NCBI GenBank assembly: GCA_030549775.1
Contig: CM060173.1
Coordinates: forward strand, 31,676,110 to 31,740,109
Direction of reading: 5' to 3'
Source: Tamarix chinensis
Lineage: Eukaryota > Streptophyta > Magnoliopsida > Caryophyllales > Tamaricaceae
Length of the DNA stretch: 64,000 nt
Below the pieces are notes generated by a model. That model saw only the letters and a list, made by a program, of their open reading frames with translations, was not told the DNA's origin and ran no database searches. Position numbers and translations under genes: made by a program. Below, one piece after another: positions 59,401 through 64,000 of the stretch (within the stretch, counting starts at the first letter, position 1; each line of letters opens with the position of its first letter).

Positions 59401-60669
59401 TGCACGGAAGATTTTGGTAGAAAGAGGAGGTGTTGAAGTTGGTCGGAGGAGGATAAAATGGCGTCTGGTAGGGCGTTGGCGCACAGGCACAGCTTAGGGT
59501 TTCGGGGAAAATAAAATCCCGAAATCATGCAAATGAGGGGGTTTTTATAGCTGGGGAGATTATATTTGAATTAGGGAGATTAATAAGTGTTTAAATTAGG
59601 GGTAAATGGTTTAATTCAAGCCGAAGGTCGGGCGGCAAAAACTTGAATTTTTGCCGACCTTCGCGAGGCAACAGTGCACAAACGAGCGGGAGAGAGGGGC
59701 AGTTGATGGTTTCAAATGAACGTGTAGATCGAGAGGAAGAAAACGAGCGGGAGAAGAGCCGGTCACGCCACGTGTGGCCGGCGGCGTGTTTTTCGATGAG
59801 AAATGGAGGTGCTGGCGGTTATGGCGTCGAGCTGGAGGAAGAAGAAAAAGGTGGGGGTGGCCGGCCGGTTCGCGGGGAAGAAAAGAAGGAAAAAAAAAGG
59901 GGAGACCGGGAGGTTTAGCGCGAAGGGAAAAACGATTAAATGAAACGACGAGTTTTGACGTAAAAAGGGCTGAAGGCTGACGTTCTGGGGTTGACGTGCA
60001 ACGGTAATATGAATGAAGTGAAACGCGGAGTTTGATTGGGATAAGGACATAAAACGCAGCGCAGAGGGGGAGAGGAGGGCGGCGATGCGCGGGTTGGGCC
60101 GCGCCAAAGGAAAAGGAAAGAAGAAAAGGAATTGGGCCGCGGAACAGGCCCAATTTAGGCGAAGAAGAAAATGAAAGAAAGGAAAGAAAAAGGAAAAGAA
60201 AAGAAAAGGAAAAAGGGGAAAAGGAAAAGAGAATTAATTTAGGTTGGGTCAAATTAAATAAATCTGAATATTTAGGATATTTAAAATTAATAATATTTAA
60301 ATAAAATAATTTTTAAATCCCTTTTTAGGCTAGATAGTATTTTTTAAGGATTTCCTAAAATTTCCATTTTAAATTAATAAATCACTCAAATTAATTCAAC
60401 TTAATTATTTATAAAATTATAATTAGTTTGAAACTATTTTATCTTTCTTAATTTAAATAAAATAATTTATTTAAATAAATTTCCAAATTAAAATATTTAA
60501 TTAGTTAATATGCCCAAATTTCCTTTACCTAACATATTTATAAAATTTCTTATTAATTTGCCCTAATAAATTTTCTTTTATTTTAATAAAATAATTTATT
60601 AACTTAAATTTTCAAATACAACCTTATTTAAATATAATATTTAAAATTAGAAAATTTTGGGGCATTTCA
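56404..60669 (-). mobile_element. 5' LTR of the LARD-like element
   Basis: TGAAATGCCCC at 60669 to GGGGTGTTACA at 56404 on the minus strand, 4,266 bp. It is almost identical to the left LTR, with mostly C/T and G/A differences. It contains the same minisatellite (57119-57550), CCATGCAAACCCTAAC zone (57643-57945), TATA box (59542-59550) and 213-codon U3 frame (59611-60252). Confidence 0.85.
57119..57945. repeat. Minisatellite zones of the right LTR
   Basis: The ACCGGTGG array (57119-57550) and the CCATGCAAACCCTAAC zone (57643-57945), with the same unit number as in the left LTR as far as I can count by eye. Confidence 0.75.
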
Positions 60670-62707
60670 GATGAGGCCACCAAACTGATACCTAGTTCCA
60701 ATATATTGTTAGTTCTTAGGACTTTAATGGTTTTGGTAAACTGAGTGCAAATGAATGCAATAATTGAATTTATAATTGTGAAAGCATTGCTTTTGCAACC
60801 TAGCAAGTGAGTCCATGTATTTCTTGTAAAGTCATCAATAATAGGTAGAAAATATTTATGCCCATCGTATGTTTAGATGTGATAAGGACCCCATAGATCC
60901 ACATGAATAAGATCAAAAGGGGTAGTAGTTTGTATAGAACCATGATAAAAAGGCATACAATGTTGTCTAGACTTAAAACAAATATTACAGGGATATTTGT
61001 CATTTTTATTAAACTAATGCAAAAACAGAGATAACTAACTCAGTTTATATAGAGGAATATGACCAAAATGAGTGTGAAAAAGTTTGCAAGAATTTGTTAC
61101 ATTGGCACAAATATGAGAAAATTTATTTGAGCTAGGAGGGAGATGTTCTGAATTATGAGAAGCAAGGCTGTGGCAAATCTTAGAAGTGAACTTGAGTAAG
61201 TAAAGTCCTTTGTTGGCATTACCAAGAACCAGTGTCCTCATGGTAGGGCCCTACACAGAAAAATGATCATTAGTGTACATGACTATGCAATTTAGTTGCA
61301 TTGTGACTTTGCTAATAGATAACAAGTTGTACTTGAAGTTGGGGACATATAGAACATCTCTAAGAATTATGGAGTTGTTGAGATTGATGTCACCAATAGC
61401 TTAAATAGTCATGCATTAACCATTAGGAATAGAAACATAATGTTATGTTTTGGGTTTATGTAGGTTCAAGAATATATTGTGGTTAGAGCACATATGATTT
61501 GATGCTCCACTATCAATAATATAGCTGCTCATACAAGAAGTAAAAGCATTGCAAGAAATGGAAAAATAAGTGTGACAATAGGATTTTGACAGTAGTGAAG
61601 ATATAATATTTGAGAAGTTAGTTGAGAAAAGATTGGAAGAGGGAGAAGGATTAATTTCTATTATCACTTTGGTAGCGCCTGATGAATCACTTCCCATTGC
61701 ATTGCCATTTGTGACCTTGAATTGATTCAATAAAGAGACTAATTGTGCATACTACTCTCTTGATATATTGGGAGCATTGATTGTTAGAGAAGTGTCACTA
61801 CTTTATCCCAGATCACTTTGAGCATTAACAGAGAATTTTTTTTGTCTTTGTGAATTTAAAATCTAGAGGAAACCTAATTAGCTTATAATAATTCTCCTTT
61901 AGGTGACCTGAATTCTTACAGTAGGAACATAACATATTAGACCTCTTGATGTTCGGCTTTCCTCTTTGCAAGATTGCATTTAGAGAGGCTGATTCAGTCA
62001 GAAATTTGGTTGAGGGAGTCATCTCTCTCTGTTGCTCATCCTGTAGTAGAATACAATATGCATGTGCAATAGTTGGGAGTGGTGTCATCATCAATAAATT
62101 TCCTCTAATACCAGAAAAGGAATTGTTTAGTCTCATTAGCAATTGGATTAAACACTACTATTCAGTATTTTTAACAAATTTTTGTGTAGAACCACAAGTA
62201 CATGCTAGGTTGAGGTTAAATCCTTAAGTTCATCCCAAAGCCTCTTTTTTTTAAAAAAAAATATACAAAAAAAGAATCAGGACCCTAAGAGATTGTGTTT
62301 ACTTCTTTCTGTATTTGAAATTTCATAATGCCACTACTCTAGCCAAAATGTTTATGGAGATCATCCCAAATCTCCTTAGTAGTGGAAAAGTAAATCATGC
62401 TTTTAGCATTCTCTTTCGACAAAGAGTTAAGAATCCAAGAAATTACCATATGGTTACACTGACTCCATGAATGATATGTGGGAGAATTTTCAACTAGGGG
62501 GATGGAGCTTTTTGAAAAAAAATTTAGCTTGTTCTTTGTAGACATAACAATATTCATCACCCTTTTCCAAGCACTAAAACCAGTACTGTCAAATGGCTTT
62601 GAGACAAGGATTAGGCTAAGACTATTTGAACTATGAAGGAACATTAATTTTTACAGATCCATGGATGAATTGTCTATTATTTGAGGAGAATTGAGGGTGG
62701 AAGCCAT
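60670..62707 (-). pseudogene. Copia D gag, protease and integrase (5' part)
   Basis: Minus strand: an ATG at 62707 opens MASTLNSPQIIDNSSMDL and meets a stop just before the gag core SLILVSKPFDSTGFSAWKRV (62600). Then WILNSLSKENAKSMIYF and EIWDDLHKHF; a zinc knuckle CSYCKNSGHLKENYY, whose last cysteine is replaced by tyrosine (about 61930); a protease with YIIDSGASNHMCSNHN (61510), where the usual DSGA motif is present; a pre-integrase block LFHTHFGHIPLYKLS; and an integrase start with ICFKSRQHCMPFYH and PFDLIHVDLWGPY (60950-60880). It breaks at 60670 with GISLVAS and continues at 50547. Confidence 0.75.
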
Positions 62708-62771
62708 AAAAAATGGGAAGAAAAAAATATATGATAAACGAGGTGGAATTAATATAGATTAGAACTTTTGT

Positions 62772-62784
62772 TGCTTTGATACCA
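62772..62784 (-). other. Primer-binding site of copia D
   Basis: TGGTATCAAAGCA on the minus strand directly after the 5' LTR end, a methionine-tRNA type site with one change from TGGTATCAGAGC. Confidence 0.75.
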
Positions 62785-63031
62785 TGTTCATTAATCATGA
62801 CATGCAAGAGTGGGATAATAGAATGAAGATATTTTTTATTATCTCATGAAATATGATACAAGGAGGACTATATAATGCATATAGATATATTAGTAGATAC
62901 CTAAATCCTAATAATTAGGATTATAACATTTGACTTAGTAATCATACTAACTAATTAGTGATGACCACCAACTCCAACTTAACATCAACTAACCATTACT
63001 AGATATATAGGATATACCATCATCTCCAATA
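62785..63031 (-). mobile_element. Copia D 5' LTR
   Basis: 247 bp, minus-strand start TATTGGAGATGATGG at 63031 and end GATTAATGAACA at 62785. It differs from the 3' LTR at roughly one base in seven to ten by eye, which fits an old insertion and is older than the LARD-like element inside it. Confidence 0.82.
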
Positions 63032-63445
63032 GAGGAGTAGGTTGTGATGAATGTTAGAATCTAAGAGAACCATTTGTAATTGGAACATAACGCTATGCTT
63101 TGAAGTAGGTTTTGTAAAGATGGTTAAGAAAAAAGAAGAAGAAGAAGAAGAAAAAATGACCGATGAAGTAGAAAGAACTAATCACACTTAGTGTGCTAAG
63201 TGGAAACTAATTGGGTGGAATCCATAGGAAAGCATTCAGTACTTAATAATACCTTAGTTCCCCTGGGTTTTGTATAACTAGTGCATGCTATCCCAGGATG
63301 CAAGCATGGATAAACATGAAGCCAAACAAGATTTTTTATATAGAAAAAAAATAAGTAAAATAATAAGAAACTCGAAAATTTCCTTCTACACTTGAATTAA
63401 ACTTCACCAACAAACACAGTATACAACCACATCATTGACTTCAAG
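63032..63445. other. Short intergenic stretch
   Basis: No gene is seen. A GAA-rich microsatellite (about 63130-63155) and a CACTTAGTGTGCTAAGTG near-palindrome (about 63184) are the only marked features. Confidence 0.5.
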
Positions 63446-63853
63446 TGAAATGCCCGAAAGCCCTAATTTTAGAAATTTTGGTAAATAAGGATTTAATAGG
63501 AAAATTAATTTAATAAATTATTTTTATTAAAATAAAAGGGAATTAATTAGGGATAATCAAGAAGAAAATAATAAATATTTTAATTAGGAAAAAATGGGCG
63601 ATTTGCTAATTAAAATAGAATTTAGGAAAAATCTTTCAAAAACCCTAAATTAGCCTAAAAAGGAAATTAAATATTATTTTATTAAATATTATTATTTTTA
63701 AATATCCCAAATTACCAAAATAATCCAAATAACCCAATCCATCTATTTTTCTTTTTCCCTTTTCCTTTTTCCATTTTCTTCCTTTCTTTTCTTTCTTTTT
63801 CTTAATATTATTATTCTTATTGAGGGTCAAAGCTTTATTTTGTTTTTATTTTG

Positions 63854-63886
<33 letters not shown>

Positions 63887-64000
63887 TTAATATAGGATCG
63901 AAACTCCACTTTACTTTATTTTCGATTAATATCATCATCATCATCATCATCATCATCATTATTATTATTATTATCATTATGACTATCATTATTTCGTAAT
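63446..64000 (+). mobile_element. Start of another gypsy-type LTR, cut by the window end
   Basis: TGAAATGCCCGAAAGCCC at 63446 matches the start of the 4.27 kb LTRs (TGAAATGCCCC), here on the + strand. The following 350 bases align with the same region of those LTRs, including AAATTATTTTTATTAAAATAAAAGG-type text and the pyrimidine-rich TTTTTCCCTTTTCC zone. Identity is clearly lower than between the two LARD LTRs, so this is a separate, related insertion. Trinucleotide runs of ATT (63860-63885) and ATC (63932-63957) follow. Confidence 0.7.

Larger units (their letters stand above)
50548..60669 (-). mobile_element. LARD-like gypsy-type retrotransposon with 4.27 kb LTRs
   Basis: Two near-identical LTRs (50548-54815 and 56404-60669) enclose only 1,588 bp. 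On the minus strand the 5' LTR is the right one; next to it is the primer-binding site TGGTATCAGAGC (56389-56400), then gag remnants, then a polypurine-like AAGGGGTAGTGA before the 3' LTR at 54815. Flanks TATGA (50543-50547) and GATGA (60670-60674) are a 5-bp duplication with one mismatch, and the copia D integrase frame continues across it (GISLVAS then YFLVSQGITH). There is no protease, RT or integrase. Its LTRs differ mostly by single base changes, so the insertion is fairly recent. Confidence 0.88.
47961..63031 (-). mobile_element. Copia D retrotransposon with both LTRs, interrupted by a gypsy element
   Basis: Two similar LTRs (47961-48208 and 62785-63031), a primer-binding site (62772-62784), gag, protease, integrase, reverse transcriptase and RNase H are all present on the minus strand. 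The 5-bp flanks GGGGA (47956-47960) and GAGGA (63032-63036) form a duplication with one mismatch. The 10.1 kb gypsy-type element at 50548-60669 splits its integrase. Without that insert copia D is about 4.95 kb, a normal copia length. In-frame stops make it inactive. Confidence 0.85.

Overview
This is a 64 kb piece of a flowering-plant nuclear genome. It is AT-rich, rich in microsatellites, and dominated by transposable elements: CACTA (En/Spm) DNA transposons, Ty1/copia and gypsy-type LTR retrotransposons, and a LINE relic. One ordinary host gene is recognisable, an intronless group-S bZIP transcription factor (23899-24498, + strand). Its protein resembles the bZIP42/43 subgroup of eudicots, but I cannot name the species.

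Left part (1-10355). A decayed CACTA element enters from the left edge and ends at 1231 inside an old copia element (copia A, + strand, about 1232-6078). Copia A is interrupted by a 3.3 kb solo LTR (2336-5669). A second LTR with primer-binding site lies at 7188-7661. The rest is unclassified DNA.

Middle left (10356-20806). A complete CACTA element (CACTA1, 10,451 bp, 3-bp target duplication TAA) carries two spliced genes with no lesion in my reading: a TNPD-type transposase (four coding exons, 1,060 aa) and a Transposase_24/TNPA-type protein (six coding exons, 473 aa). It is the best candidate in the window for an autonomous transposon.

Host island (20807-26314). This holds the bZIP gene, with a TATA box and a perfect TGACGTCA box upstream, and a possible organelle-derived patch.

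Centre (26315-44930). This is a three-level nest. Copia B (minus strand) is split by CACTA2 (28769-41963, duplication TGT), and CACTA2 is split inside its transposase gene by CACTA3 (34636-39897, duplication ACC). CACTA3 is an internal-deletion derivative with a 148-aa ORF of unknown type, an interstitial TTAGGG-type telomeric tract and long microsatellites. A LINE 3' relic follows copia B.

Right part (44930-64000). Copia D (47961-63031, minus strand, both 248-bp LTRs) is split in its integrase by a 10.1 kb gypsy-type element (50548-60669). That element has 4.27 kb LTRs and only a 1.6 kb interior holding a broken gag, so it is a non-autonomous LARD-like element. Another LTR of the same superfamily starts at 63446 and runs off the window.

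The window therefore reads as a small bZIP island between layered transposon insertions. The exact target-site duplications let the order of most insertions be read directly.
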